Assembly: GCA_026413225.1 (NCBI GenBank)
Contig: CM048552.1
Span: 183,368,053-183,432,052, forward strand
Origin: Otis tarda
Taxonomy: Eukaryota > Chordata > Aves > Otidiformes > Otididae
Length of the DNA: 64,000 nt
Direction of reading: 5' to 3'
Shown here one piece after another: positions 12,787 to 26,180 of the stretch; positions within the stretch are counted from its first letter, which is position 1; every line of letters starts with the position of its first letter. The position numbers and the translations under genes were made by a program. The notes beneath the pieces are model-generated. The model was not told the DNA's origin. It searched no databases and saw only the letters and a program-made list of their open reading frames with translations.

Positions 12787-15700
12787 CCCTGATCATCTCA
12801 ACAAGTGTGTAGCAACTGGTTGCATTGACTGCTCCACCTGCTTGGGGACCAGAGCCTTAAATCCTTTCCCAAGGGTCAACTTCTCTCCTGGCAGGCATGC
12901 TGGGCAGGCTCTTTTCTCTCAGCCTGGTCCCAGAGGTAGGACTGGGAAGTCAGGACATGGGCCTTGTTTTCAGACCTGCTCTTTGCTGTGTCGAAACCAT
13001 AAGCCTGCCTGCACTGCTGCTCTCCTAGATCTCCCGGTCAATGCTGCAGCACAGTGAGGCTCATGATAGTTGGGGAAGAGATGTCAAGGGTAGAGAGGAT
13101 GAAAATACAACTCTGTAGCTCCCTAAGCCATTACTTTGTCCTTGGAATGCAGCATACCGGGATCCTCGCTGCCTGTGTCCAAGGGATGAACTGCTTGCTG
13201 TCCCGGTAGGACAGCACCTCCTGCCCTGCCTCAGGTGGCCCCCGGTGCCTGTGAGCAGATCAGCAGTTCTCCGTTGTAGCCTTGTCTGACTGAGAGGTGG
13301 AAAAAGATCCTCATTTTGCTCTTTTAAGACATGAGGCTAACAGAGCATATTGCCTCTCTGGCTCACCCTCCTCAGTCCGCGAAGAGGCATTCAGTCAGCT
13401 TGGGTCATGGAGTAAAGCTCTGGCAAAGTTTTTAATGAGTGAAAACTTGACAAATTGCTGTTGCAAACACTTGGGTTGGCTCCCTTGTAGGCTGGGATCA
13501 TCTGCTGAAGGCAGCAAGAAGGGAAACATTTTTCCTTTTTTATCATTAAGCTGCTGCTTGCAGAATGTGAGACTTTCAGCTAGTGTGCTGACTCTGGCAA
13601 CAAGTCAGCCCCAGTGTCTGCATAACTGTTGGCAGGGAGCAGCTGTGCTCACAGCTTTTCAAAATATTTTCTTTTTCTCTCCTTGTCATGATTTTGTTTG
13701 TTTACCCAGGAGAAAGAGATTTGTTGGTAACCTCTGAAGATATAATAGTGTCACATTTCAGTTGAAATCAGGGTACGCAAGCCGTTTGCTCCATTTAAAG
13801 CTATTGTATTCCAAGATCTGTGAAGCACTGTATAGATTATAGTTGCCTCCGACAAATATGTTAGTGAAATTGCAGTGTTTCAGGGTGAACCATATAATCA
13901 GTCTTCTTGGAAGTTTTGGAGACAGGAGTTAATAATGGGTTATCTTCTCAATTACGCTATGATAGACCATTTCCTATCTGGAAATAGGTCATGTCAAATA
14001 GGAACAGCAGTTACATTTTTGCTATTATTTGTAACATTCAGTAGCTGCTATCAAAACAGGACCTCATTTTGCTGTGTGTATCATACACGTGAGAAGCAAA
14101 AGCAGCCCTCAGCCTATAAACTTTGCTAAAAGTAAGATGCAGTAAGTGGATGAACCAAATAGTAGTGGATTAGATGTAATAGAAATAATAGCAGGAAAAG
14201 TATTATTATGAATGTTGACTGCATGTGCAAAACAGTTTGCCAGCTGCTTATCCACTTGCCAGGAAGCTGAGTAGTCTGGTGGTACCAGAGCAGACATACA
14301 GCTGAAGGACATACGCATGTCCAAACAATTGGCTGTGGCTGGCAGAAAGCTCCACCACCCTTTTAAAACTTTGTCTGATGCACTGCGGTTTTCTACACGT
14401 ATGAAGGACTGGCTTGAAGTGACCCTTGCACTTCTAGGACTTAAAGAGGCAACAATTTATTGAACTGAATTGGAGATTGGGATGGAGTCTTTGGGCGGGG
14501 TTTCCATAAGCATCCTTGTTGATGAGAGGGTAAGTCAAGAGCTGTGGGACTGAATGCTGCTTTCACAAGTCCAGATCTACACTTATGATACTGAAGCAGG
14601 ATATCTGCCACTCAACTAGGACTCATCACTCTTCTCCTACATTTCTCCAAAATGTGACCCCCATGACCGAACAGCCTATAGGCTTGCTGATAAATTTGAA
14701 TTTGGTTGCTGGGAGATGAGCTTAGGCTACCTAAAGGTGCTAAAAGTATTTTTTTTGGCACATGAAGATGAAAATTCACTGATTACAGTAGTATAACAAG
14801 GGGATGCTTTTACTTCTTTTCCTCCTCACATCTCATTTTTTAAAAACTATTCTGAAAAAAAAAAATTCAAGGGAATCAGAATTCCCGAATCAATGTGAAG
14901 TCATTGTGCTTAAATTGTGCTTCAGCTTTGACAAATGATGCTATAAAACCAGCAACGTGCAGTCTCTTGTTACAAGTGTCTTTCTGACTCAATGTCATAT
15001 GAGCTCATTCACAAGCAGTTTTGTATGTAATACAGAGAAGGGTGAGCGTGTGCTTGCACAAAGTGATCTTTGCAGACATTTAGGAGCAGAAATCCTCTTC
15101 TCAGAAAAGTTTGCCATCCCATCTTACTGTAACTGTGTTCTAATACAGGACGTGCTGCTATGAATGGCATCTTCCCTTGAATGCCCTTGCACTCTTTGGT
15201 AATTCCCAAAGTTAGAAATACAGGAGCGTAAATCAAATTGCAATATAATAACAAATGTTGATATACTAAGAAAGATGCCGCACACCACCTCCTGATGAGT
15301 CACATTTCACTGTTTCTAAAAGCTTTGAGCACACCAGCAGTTAACCACAGCTAGCCACCTTCGCCAGGAGTATTATTTCCAGTCATCTTCCCGTACCAAC
15401 TTAGGTTAAACTGGATCCTCAGAGGGTTTCAAAGGCCACAAAGGGCTGATATTTGATATAGGAGAAATGGCGGGGCAAATTCCAGCTCTTTTGCTCACAT
15501 TGAGGACCTCCTTACTTTAATTACAGCCAAGTGAAAGAAGTAGAGCTGCTTGAGAAGTATATTGCTGCTTGACTTCATGCTCTATGCTATTATAACCCTT
15601 CAAATTCTGTCAAGGGTGAAATTTAGACCATTCTCTCCAGTAATTTAAGCAGACAAGTGAATATTTTTTAAAAGACGATACTGAACAGGAAACAAATAGA

Positions 15701-18700
15701 GAAAACCACTGCGCATTAATTCATTGTAGTAAAAATATAATACACAGTAGGCCACTTGTGGCTTTGTGCAATTCAGGGTTTTCTGATGTGCTCTGACATC
15801 TTCAGTATGTGACTGAAGTTTTCTGATGCCAGTAAGTGCAATTTCCTAACTTGATGTTAATCTCTTCTAACAGAAAGTGGAGAATAGTAAAAAGTCATTA
15901 CTTGAGTCTCAGTGGTCACTCTCTTGACTTAAGGAAATTCCCAGGTGGAATATAGTAGATTTTTCCTGTACACATCAATATTTTATCAAAACTCAATTTT
16001 TGGTTATGAAGGAAGGGGTTGTTTTATTCAGCAAAATATGACCCTTGCCCCTTCATTGTATCAGATATCCCCAATTTGTCTTTTCTAACAGATCTTTTCT
16101 GGACCCCAGGATCCTGCAGTGTTTTGCCCAAAGTGCCAGCTCATGGTTCTAAAAGTTTGAAACACATTTTTTCCCCATTAAGGGAAATGTCTTTTTTCCC
16201 AAGCACCTCTGTCTTTCCCGGTTCAGAAACGTTTCCAGCTGGAACCCTTGAGGGCTTCTCTGAACAGCAGCTGGCGGGCAGGTATTTTAAACAAACTGGA
16301 ATTGCCATTTAGGCATCCCCAGCCTTGTCATTACACTGTTACCCCCTTCAGATATTCAAAGATTATGAACTAGTCTGAAAATCCAGCATTTTAGAAGAAA
16401 ATGAACAGATGCATGCTGTCTTCGTTCTGCCTGCCTAGGCATTGCTTGGGAAAGACATCTACACAGGTCCAACCATCTCACCAGCTCTCTAGGAAAGATT
16501 ATCTTATTCATGGCTAGTAATTAAGATTGTAAATCTGTCATTTCTTCCTGCATTGCTCTTTTGCTCCACTGTCAGTGTTCAGCTGCTGTGGCTACTTGGT
16601 CCTGCCCCTACCAAATCCTTCCACTCGCTTCTTGCCAGAGCTCCAGCCGCTTTCCGCTGTACCATCTGTTTTCTTACTTCACACATCTCGGAGTCCCTAA
16701 AACCCGCTCTCTCTTGTCCAGCTATTTCCTTGGCCCCTCTCAGTTCCTCTATCTTGCCACCCAGACGACACTTCTGGATCAAGCTAGCATCCAGCCATGG
16801 TTTTCTGCTGACTTTTTTCCTCCTTGTTGGGAACGCACATAGAAAAGGCGGAAGAGTCATCCTACCAGAGACAGCGGGATAGGATTTCTTCTCGTTGGAA
16901 ACTAGCGGAGACAGCAACCGAGGCAGCTCTTTCACTTATTCCTTCAAAGTTTTAGGAAAGCAGGCAGTGATCTTTCTCTGGACAAACTTACCCCTACGCT
17001 GCAATTCACGGAAACCATTGACCGTTGAAGATGAAAGTCAAAAATTCATGGGAATATTTTTGGATTCAAGACTATTAAAGGCTCTTTGAAAATTCTCATG
17101 TGAACAGAGCTGCCAGAAAAATTCACTGTGTGGCAACTTCTGAGGTTTCGATTGTTGTTTCCATTCTGCACTCAAAGGAAAATAAAAGTCTTCAATAAAA
17201 ATGGGAGGTGGTGGGTTATGGTCTAGAGACCAGCAGCTGATAGACAGCTTGGGATGAGGCGGACGCAGGCTCAAGTGACTCCTCTGGTTTAGTAAAATCA
17301 GAACTGCAGGGAGAAGGCACTAGAACATGCCTCCCACAACACGACAGCAGCTGCTTCCCTTCTCCCTCCTTGGATGCAAGAAACTCCCCAGAAATCGGTT
17401 CTGCAATAAATGTGAGTCTTGGAAATGCAGGGTAAGGTGACAAGTCTATGGCAGCAATCATAAACTCAGTCCTTTTGTCTGCTGGAAAGGCAGGGCAAGA
17501 AAAAATGGAGGAAAGGGGTAAGATACTACAATAACTTGCACGTATTTTGCAAATCTTAAAAATGCATGTCTTTTTACCTTTGTAAGTCTAACCCTTTAAT
17601 TGAGTAAATGCAAGAAATCAAAGCTTTAATTGATATAAAAGCAAAAACGCATTAAAAAGTTCAAACCCTTACAGATGCAGAAAAAAAAAAAAAACGTTTT
17701 AAGCTGTGAACCCCAAAACCCTGAAAGGTTGAACAAGGAGAACTCAAATGCATAACTTTTTAGAAATTTGATTTTTTTTAAAGGTTTTTATTATTTTGGG
17801 GTCCTGCCTATGATTCTTGAATACCTGAGGTTAACAGTAGCGTTATTTCAGCAAAGGGCACTGGGTGCAGGGTAGCTTTACGGGACAGCCGCCTGTCACT
17901 GGGTGGGTGGAATATCAGAGAAGGAGAGAATAACTCGAGCGTGTGCACACGGCATACACAAGGGAGTGAAACAGTGACAGAAAATGCCATTGGTAGCTGG
18001 TAAGAGAAACTTCCTGGCAGTAAGAGCTGTTATTTTTGTTGTTATTTTGTCTGACATTAGCAGTGAGATGAACTGGGTGATCTAGGAGTGTTTTGTTATC
18101 TCTTACTTCTAGGAACCCTGGAGCCACAATGCCACTTGGACTGAATTTATGGACAGCTTTTCAAAACAAGCAGTCAAAACACGAAAGTGCATCTGATGGA
18201 AGCTTGGGCAAAGAATGGCTGATTTTTTTTTCTTTCTTTTTGCTTACTGGTCAAAATTCAAACATTTGAATAAATGAGTAATTAGGCATCAATTTAAACT
18301 TTTATGCACTACAATGTTAATGTTTCATACACTATACACTCTTTTCAGTCACTTAAAAATCCCACAATGTATTTTTGAAAGAAAGATGCCATTTTGTAAA
18401 AAGAAAAAAAACCCCAGAAAGTAATGTTTTGAAAGTGGTGAAAAAAAATGGTCAAAGTTTCTGTTAGTTCTTTGTCACTTTTCCCGGTGGTAACTACTTT
18501 TTCAGCTGGAGCTTAAACCGATGAAGAGGTTTGACTCCTCTGCAATTGCATATTTGAAGAAAAGCAGATTCTCAAGTATGAGCAGAATATAATTATGCCT
18601 GTACTGGACATTTTCTGTGCTCTTACTTATTTGTGTGTGCACTTATGAATGGGATATAGGTTTTTTTTAGCATTTTTGCAAATGCTTCTTAGTCACTCTT

Positions 18701-21700
18701 TTTTTGTTGTTGCTACTATAACTGTTTGGTTTCACTCGATGTTTTACAGCTTGAGTCTCAAAAATTTCAAACAATTTGCAAGAAATAACCTCACTGCTCA
18801 GTGACTGAGGTTGCATGGAGGTATTTAACATCCATGATAAAACTTTGCTCCCATTGTGCATTTCTAGTAAGGCAAACACATGCCTATAAAATCACTCATT
18901 GCCTTGTTCAGGTTGTCTTAATTTTTCATTAAGCTACAGTTTGGACAAAGGATAGTCAGAAGTACTTGAATGGAATTCATTCATAGGTAACACAACCCCA
19001 TTCAATTGCATGTGTAATTCCAGATATTCTATACCAACAGACCTACTCCATGCCGCCCAGTTTAAGCATGATGGGCACTTTTTTTTAGTCATGCATTTAT
19101 TAATTTTGAAAGCCATAGTAACATGACATTTATCAAAATAAGCATATTATCATTTGTATTTTAACTACACTTCAAAATATTTACATTTTTGGACTGGAAG
19201 TCTTGCTTGCTAAGTTAGAGAATTCAGACTCCTGGGATTTTTGGGGCAGACTTTTCTGTGTTTGATAGTCATGCCCAGTGGCTTTCTTTCAAGCCCAGCA
19301 GTAAATATTTGCATGGGCTTCTTCACATTTCTTGATTTCTTGTTGTAGCTGTAGTTTAATGCTTTTGTCTGTATTTTCTTTGGCTCAGGAGAAGGAGATT
19401 GCTGGGCACTGTTGGGTTTTCCTTCCTTATGATCATTGCCATTAACTTTTTGGAGCTTATTGTGTTTCATCAAAGCAGTTTTCATTTAGAATATAGATTT
19501 GTTTTTCTTAAGCATTTACCTATACTCTTGGGTGGCTAATTTTTAAATTCCTTTTTAGTGAATTATACATTTACTTTAATACTATTCTAACTGAACATGT
19601 GGTTTATGTGGCGTAAGTATAAACATAAATGAGTAATTTTATATGCGTGTGCAGGAACGGCTTAGCTTTACTTCTTACAGTGTTTGTGTAAGCTTCATAT
19701 TAAATACGTCTAGGAAATTCAAAGCATGCAAATTATCCAGATTAATTGCTTTCCTATTGCATTGGCCAGTTATATTCCTACTGCGTTCAGAATAAGCTTT
19801 CTTGCACGTGGAGCATACTGCTAGGAAACTGCTATATGGAAAAGACATCTATTATTTGGCAGAGAAAAGCACATGCTGCATCACATGGGCTGGGGTAATT
19901 ACAGTGTCTCCGGAGCTGGAGGCGTTCAAGATGGCCACAAGCAAAATTTGTGTGAGATGCTGCAGAGTGAAAAACCTCGTGCCATCTACACATTTAGAAT
20001 TGTTGGTGGGGTTTTTTTTATTTTTAATTTTAAATTTAAAACCAAAACAGAACATTTTTTCCTACATTTGGGGCCCAATCTCCCAAACCCTTACGTGTGA
20101 ATCGTTCCACAGGCTTGGAAAACTACTGGGTTTTCTGCTTTTTTTTTTGCATTTCTTTTATCATTTAGCATTCATATAGTAAATACCGAAGGACAAAATA
20201 CAGTTTGTGTAGACTGTGTCTGTGTTGTTAAAGTAATTATGGGCAGAGGCTGACTGCCTTTGTGGCCTCTCGACTAGTTTAGGGGTTCTGCACATGCAGT
20301 CACCTGATTCACACGTGTGAAGGCAATTTCCTTCAATTAGCTGTGCAATTTCACTCCAGATTTTAACACACAGCTGGAAAAGCCCTGGTGATTTTTGAAA
20401 AAACATTGACTCTAAAAGGATTAGTGTGACCATTTAGTGTATTTAATACTTACCCTTCTGTCCATTGGCAAACTTTTTCTTTACACTTCTTTCTAAAAAG
20501 TGCTGGGCTCTAATAGCGCCTTACCTATACACTTGGCATCTGATGGAGCGATCACTAGAAACAATGAGCCCTCTGTGCCCATGCACCTCTGTGCATTGTC
20601 TGGATCACACATAATTCTGTAGCTTTTGGCAGTGCGGATTATTCCTGTTTTGGAGTTACATGACTATATCACCAATCTGACCACCACAAATACATGGTTT
20701 GCTGCCTCTCGTCTTCGGAGTAACCTCATGCTTCCTACCAAAATTAGGCAGTTGATGTTGGACTTGAAAATCTCCTATTTTTTAAAGAGCTTTGTGGAGA
20801 GCTCTGCATTTTTTTTTTCTGCCACTGATTAATCCCTTTCATTTGGTGTAATCTGTCAGAAGAAGCTATCCAAGACACGAGTCAAAGGCTTATTAGTCAA
20901 GAAAGCTGAGCCAAGAGACAGGAGGCTCCTACCTGAAAGGAAATCAACTCCCCAGACCTATTCATCTAAATCCTTGAATAGGATGACGGACGAGGAAACA
21001 TAAAATGGTGAGAACTGGAAATCAGCGCATTCATTCTGGCATCTGGAAAGGGGATACAGAATACTACAGTGGGTTATATCCCAAAGATTTTCAAAATAAG
21101 TATATTTTGTGGTAGCTAAGGTCATAGACAAAAGCAAAATCGAAGCTTCACAGTCGTTCCTATGAGTTTAGTTCTTAGCAGGACAAGTTGCTTCAGTGCT
21201 GCCAAGATGCTTCTTATTTTGAAGACTTCCATTCATCATTTCTCTAGTCTTTCTGCAGCTCATGTGTCATCAGCTATGGAGACATTCCCCACCAGACCCA
21301 TCTTCCCCTACTTTTGAACAACCTTATCTTTCTTGGCAATGTGGTTTGGAGCAGGTGCAGGAGAGGAGGTTGTATCCTGAAGAGCGTAGCTACCTGATTG
21401 TATTCTGGTAAATGGAAAATACTTGTAGCTGTGGGTGGCCTTAGGATCCATACTCACTCAAGGATGTATGGATTTATGTGTCTATGTAAGTAGACACTAA
21501 GTCTTGAACAGAGACTTTAGGAGGACTTTGCAGTTCTCCACTCCAGGTGTGCGTCTAGCCACAACCTGACTCCATTTTGGGGTGAAATACTGCCTTTCCT
21601 GTGTCTTTTCCACCTTCTCACTCCTCAGATATTTTGATTTCCTCTTTAGAAAAGGAAACTCAGTGAAGTGAAGCCATTGAGGACTCATGGTATTTTTAAT

Positions 21701-22076
21701 TTCATCCTATGTCTGGAGTAATTTGGAATATTTCTGTGAACAAAAATTATTCACATGGGGGAGTGCAGGGGAGGGGGAAGTTAATATAACCCTTATCGTG
21801 TCTGGAAGGATAAAGAAAATATATATTTTTGTGGGTTTTTTTTTTTAATTTTAGAAATCTCTATGTCTCATTCTTGCTTTTTTTTTTTTGCCAACAATAA
21901 TAATGCCATAGATATTGCAAGTTTCTTTTTTCCGTGCTGTAGATACTTGAATGTTATAACATAGATGTTATACTTCACTTTAAAATAGATTTTAGATGAA
22001 GAAATGGATTGTAGATTTTCAAGTAAGCTTTTCAAAGACATGTTTGTAATTTCCTTTAATATCTTAATATATTTTC
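12787..22076. other. Non-coding sequence, no gene seen
   Basis: About 9.3 kb, mostly AT-rich, without recognisable CR1 or LTR copies. The larger open frames (13297-13737, 146 codons; 16579-16935 on the minus strand, 118 codons; 19802-20179, 125 codons) have no recognisable domain and unrelated frames overlap them. The section 16550-16940 is locally richer in G and C than its surroundings and open in several frames, which fits chance. No RNA gene was seen. Confidence 0.5.
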
Positions 22077-22081
22077 AAGAA
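22077..22081. repeat. Target-site duplication AAGAA, left
   Basis: AAGAA directly precedes the TG of the LTR at 22082 and recurs at 23223-23227 directly after its CA end. Confidence 0.8.
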
Positions 22082-22255
22082 TGTCATGGTTTTGTTAGTG
22101 AGGGGGGGGCCTAAGGTGGTAGCTTCTGCAGGAAACTGCTAGAAGTCGCTCCCCTTTGTTCAGTGGACTTGGCCAGGCCTAGGGCGGACCTGCTGCTGGC
22201 CAAGGTTGAGCGGATTGGTAGCAGAATGTCCCGTGATAACGCCTCTGCGATAACG

Positions 22256-22263
22256 TATTTAAG
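22256..22263 (+). promoter_or_regulatory. LTR TATA-like box
   Basis: TATTTAAG about 175 bp into the LTR, preceded by a reversed CCAAT motif (ATTGG) near 22214. The same box is kept in the other three LTR copies, at 33846-33853, 41757-41764 and 43207-43214 on the minus strand. Confidence 0.6.
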
Positions 22264-23033
22264 AAGGGGAAAACAGAGAAAAAAAGGGAGAAGAGAAGAT
22301 GTGAAGAAGCTGAGCGGGGGCAGAAGCGCAGAGGGGGAGGCGCAGGCCTCATGGGCCTTGCAGGCCTCACCCTCTGGCCTCTCGCCAGGCAGCCGACTGG
22401 GCCCGACTTGGTCCGGCCCGGCTGCAAGAAGTGGAAAGGAGATGAGAAGTGAATAGATGTAAAAAGATCCTGAGAGACATCTACCACCCTGTTGTGAGGA
22501 ACGTCTGCAGACGCCAAGGTCAGTTCAGAAGAAGGGGGAGGAGTAATGCGGCTCCTGGCCAAGATTCCCCTGCAGCCTGTGGTGACGACCATGGTGGAGC
22601 AGGTTGTCCCCCTGCAGCCCATGGAGGTCCACGGAGGAGCAGAGATCCACTTGGAGCCCATGAAGGACCCCACACTGGGGGAGGTGGATGCCTGAAGGAG
22701 GCTGTGGCCTGTGGAGGGCCCGCTGGGACAGCTGTTCTGGAGAGACTGTACTCCGTGGAAGAGATGACCCACGCCGGAGCAGTTCCACGAAGGACTGTGG
22801 CCTGTGGGAGGGACCCCGCGATGGAGCAGGGGAGGAATGTGAGGAGTTCTTCCACCAACCATGAAGCAGCGGCGTGAAACAACGTATGATGAACTGACTG
22901 CAATCCCCATTCCCTCTTCCCCCCTGTGCCGCTTGGGGGGGGGAAGGTAGTAGAGATAATGTTAAGCTTGGGAAGAGGGAGGGGTGGATGGAGGTTATCT
23001 TGTTCTCTGTCTCATTATCCTGCTGTTTGTAGT

Positions 23034-23039
23034 AATAAA
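23034..23039 (+). terminator. LTR polyadenylation signal AATAAA
   Basis: AATAAA lies about 185 bp before the LTR end. It is kept in the other copies as TTTATT on the + strand at 33078-33083, 40982-40987 and 42430-42435. It marks the approximate R/U5 border. Confidence 0.6.
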
Positions 23040-23222
23040 TGAATAGTTTTCCCCAAGTCGAGTCTGTTTTGCCCGTGACGGTAACTTTAAGGATTTCTCC
23101 CTGTCCTTATCTCAAACCTCGAGCCGTTTTTCCTTATATTTTCTCTCCCTGTTCTCTCGGAGGGTGGGGGGAGTGAGAGAGAGACTGCGTAGTCTGGTCC
23201 TGATCAGGGCTGAACTACGACA

Positions 23223-25629
23223 AAGAAAGAATAATATTCCTTAAGTATATTACTTATTGTCATAAAGATTAGAAACAGACTAAATGAGATAATTGTTTTA
23301 TTTTTCTTTTCAAGTGAAAGATTTACAGAATGAGGTTGGAAAATTGTGTGTAGGCTGATGTTTTATGTTGTAGTTGGTTATTACTCAGTGAGTCACAGTA
23401 AGTTTCCAGAGCTTGCCACACCTTAAGGTTAAACTGCCTCAAACTAGGCAGTAAACTATTAGTGGAGGTGCTTTGAATTATTTTTTTTTTTTTTTAAGTG
23501 TAAAAAGACATCTTTTTAAAAAATATTTAAAACTTTGCTGAGATTAGTCATATCCTGTTTCCTTAGAAAGCCTTTTCTGCTCACCCTCTGGTTCCTCTGA
23601 TAGTATTAAGCATGACTAAAAAAAAATATTTAATTGAGATAGTAACTAGTATTTCCTAGGAATAATTAGAAGCCTCTCTACTGATAGGGAAGAAGCCAGT
23701 ATCCCATGGCATAGCCACATCTAGCTGTCTTTTGGGAATTTGGAAAGACATTACAAATCAATAGTGTACATTCAGGAAGCATGTGGAGGGACGTGAGACA
23801 GAAGAAACAAAATAGGTGGAGTGGACATTCATCTCTTCAGTTTGATACTAATACATCAGTGTCTGCCTGGCTGAACGCTGCGTGTAGTATTCAGAACAAA
23901 CACTGTCTGGAAAACTGACACTAGAAGAAAAGCAGTATCAAAATAACTGTTAAATACCCAGGTATTCAATGACATATGCTATCATATATCTTTTTTCAAT
24001 GCGGGCTTCGTTCTGAAAATTGCTGGATACTTCAGTACTGACCAAACACAGAATATTAATCAGCTTAAAGCCTATGAGCTGCTCCCCTGGACTTTAAGCA
24101 AGACCTGAATTGTACTTTGGACAATTCAGCCTAAGAAGATGAAAAATGGAATTTGCAAACTAAGTTCCGATTCAGAACTTAGTTTTGCACTCTCTCAGTG
24201 AATGGTGGTAGAAGTTGGCGTCCTGTCTGTGATTCCAGCCTGACAAACTGAAAGTCAAAGCACTGTCATAGTACAGGTACTCCTAAAGTCTGATGCTTTT
24301 ACATGTGCTACTTGAAACTAGGGTATAGAAAAAAATTTCCTGCAGGTTTTCTGCAACGATTTACCCTCCACTGTACCTGCATGCCACGCAGTACCCAGGC
24401 ACTCCACTCCGAGGTACTGCACTGGCATCATACAGGCCAGTTCTCCTCCTATGCCCAAGTCACCTCCATTGGCAATACCCTGCTTATGGCAAAAAGGTCA
24501 TCTTAATACAGGTGCAGTTGAAAATAAACCTTAAAACAATCCATAGTTAAAATAATCTAAGTGTCGAGACCACTTATTACAGGAAATAAAAGCCACCCCA
24601 TCCAGTGGCTGTGGGACTCTCTCTATGCGGACAGAATTTTGAAGAAAGTTGAATGCACATCAAACAAATATCTCCCAAAAAATGTGGCTGAACCATGTTC
24701 TGAATTTGATTTTGGGGATATATCTCCCCTTATTTTTATTCACATTTTTTTTGAGTACATTAGAGGAGAGTTTTCATAGTAGCAATGTTAATCACAACAG
24801 CTGTTTGTAAACAGATTTAGGGCCTACCAGACTGCCATAGTAGCCCTAGTCCAGCCTGCATACTATTTTCTATTGGCTTCTTAAAGCTTTCATTTTTAGC
24901 TATGTTCTTCTGCAAGTGTCGTATTTTCAAATGTGAAGTTTAAGATATTTTAAAATACAGTGGAAATCCCCCAAAATTTCCCCATTATAAACCAATGTTT
25001 GCAAACTTTCCATTTAAAGTTACCTTAATTTTTTTTTAAAAAAAAGATAAAATAAAACCAAATTAAATAAATAGGTGTTGGGAATATTGTCAAAGTAGGT
25101 GACAAGTACATTAAATTTACCAGAAAAGAGGAAGACATTCACAAGGCAAAAGTCTGTCTTAGTAAAGAAAGGCAAAACCCACAAGAATGGGTACCTAAGA
25201 AATCTCTAAAATATGTATACATGGAGAAAATGCCCACCCCCACTTTTTTGTTTTGTTTCCTGGATATTGACATGGTTTTTGCTTGGACTGGTGGAGTGAT
25301 GGCATTTCAGAGCATTTTTGGAAGCTTTTTGAAGTTTGATGTTTTTAAATTTACTTTCAGTTAGAGGTAAACATTTTCCACTTTGTGGTATGGGCTAGTA
25401 CTTCAACTTCTTTTTGTCAAGGTATCTCAGATTTTATAAAAAAATAGCCTCTCAGACATGGCAGAGCAGTAGGAGGTTAGTGAAGAGAAAACGTATCTGG
25501 TCCTGTGGAAGGGGTGCTATATGCAAACATGCAGTAACAGTTTGCTTTCATAACTCCTTAACTCTTCCCAAAGGATATTAGTGGTGCTATTAATAGGGCT
25601 AATACAGCTTTTCACAGGAACTCCACAGA
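23223..25629. other. Non-coding AT-rich sequence, no gene seen
   Basis: The first five bases (AAGAA) are the right target duplication of the solo LTR. The rest is AT-rich with T and A runs (for example 23480-23495 and 25026-25045). Open frames are 72 codons or fewer. Nothing was recognised. Confidence 0.5.
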
Positions 25630-25632
25630 AAT

Positions 25633-25690
25633 GAATAGAATAGAATAGAATAGAATAGAATAGAATAGAATAGAATAGAATAGAATAGAA
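25633..25690. repeat. (GAATA)n microsatellite from a CR1 tail
   Basis: About eleven pentamer units at the 3' end of the minus-strand CR1. It is the second pentamer expansion of a CR1 tail in the window. Confidence 0.95.
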
Positions 25691-26174
25691 TCATTAAGAC
25701 TGGAAAAGACCTCTAAGATCATCAAGTCCAACCATCAGCCCAACACCAACATGCCTATTAAAGCATGCCCTGAAGTGCCATATCTATGTGTTTTTTTAAC
25801 ACCTCCAGGGATGGTGACTCCGTCACTTCCTTGGGCAGCCTGTTCCAATGTTTACCACTTTTTCAGTAATGAAGTGTTTCCTAATATCCAACCTAAACTT
25901 CCCCTGACACAACCTGAGGCCATTTCCTCTCGTCCTATCACCAGTTACTTGGGAGAAGAGACCAACACCCACGTCCCTACAACCTCCTTTCAGGTAGTTG
26001 TAGAAAGCAATAAGGTCTCCCCTCAGCCTCCTCTTCTCCAGACTAAACAATCCCAGTTCCCTCAATTGCTCCTCATAAGACTTGTTCTCCAGACCCTTCA
26101 CCAGCTTCGTTGCCCTTCTCTGGACATGCTCCAGCAACTCAATGTCCTTCTTGTACTGAGGGCCCAAAAACCCC
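25636..26174 (-). mobile_element. CR1 LINE, 5'-truncated, minus strand
   Basis: The minus strand encodes a CR1 ORF2 C-terminal peptide ([20 protein letters not shown], then [27 protein letters not shown]) followed by a long 3' UTR. The 3' UTR ends, on the + strand at left, in AAGACCTCTAAGATCATC and (GAATA)n. AATGAA is found at 25630-25635 and 26175-26180, a likely 6-bp target duplication, although the left copy partly merges with the pentamer tail. The 3' UTR differs from the 11.3-kb CR1 and matches the type at 36.3 and 60.3 kb, so it belongs to a different subfamily. Confidence 0.92.
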
Positions 26175-26180
26175 AATGAA

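Larger units (their letters stand above)
22082..23222 (+). mobile_element. Solo LTR, endogenous retrovirus, + orientation
   Basis: A 1141-bp sequence beginning TGTCATGGTTTTGTTAGTG and ending GAACTACGACA, flanked by AAGAA on both sides. It matches, in opposite orientation, the LTRs at 40799-41937 and 42247-43387 and the older one at 32896-34026. A TATTTAAG box lies at 22256-22263 and an AATAAA signal at 23034-23039. No internal retroviral sequence adjoins it, so it is a solo LTR left by recombination between two LTRs. The family is probably ERVK-like (class II), judged from the primer binding site of the two-LTR relative. Its open frames (for example 22163-22456 + and 22179-22910 -) are not viral genes. 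Confidence 0.92.

Noticed and set aside
16553-16935. Overlapping frames on both strands in a locally GC-richer block
   Set aside because: Three frames are open at once, which points to composition rather than coding. No repeat or protein family was recognised.
22179-22910. Long minus-strand frame of 243 codons, the longest in the window
   Set aside because: It lies wholly inside an LTR, is antisense to it, and several other frames in the same GC-rich stretch are open as well. Not called as a gene.
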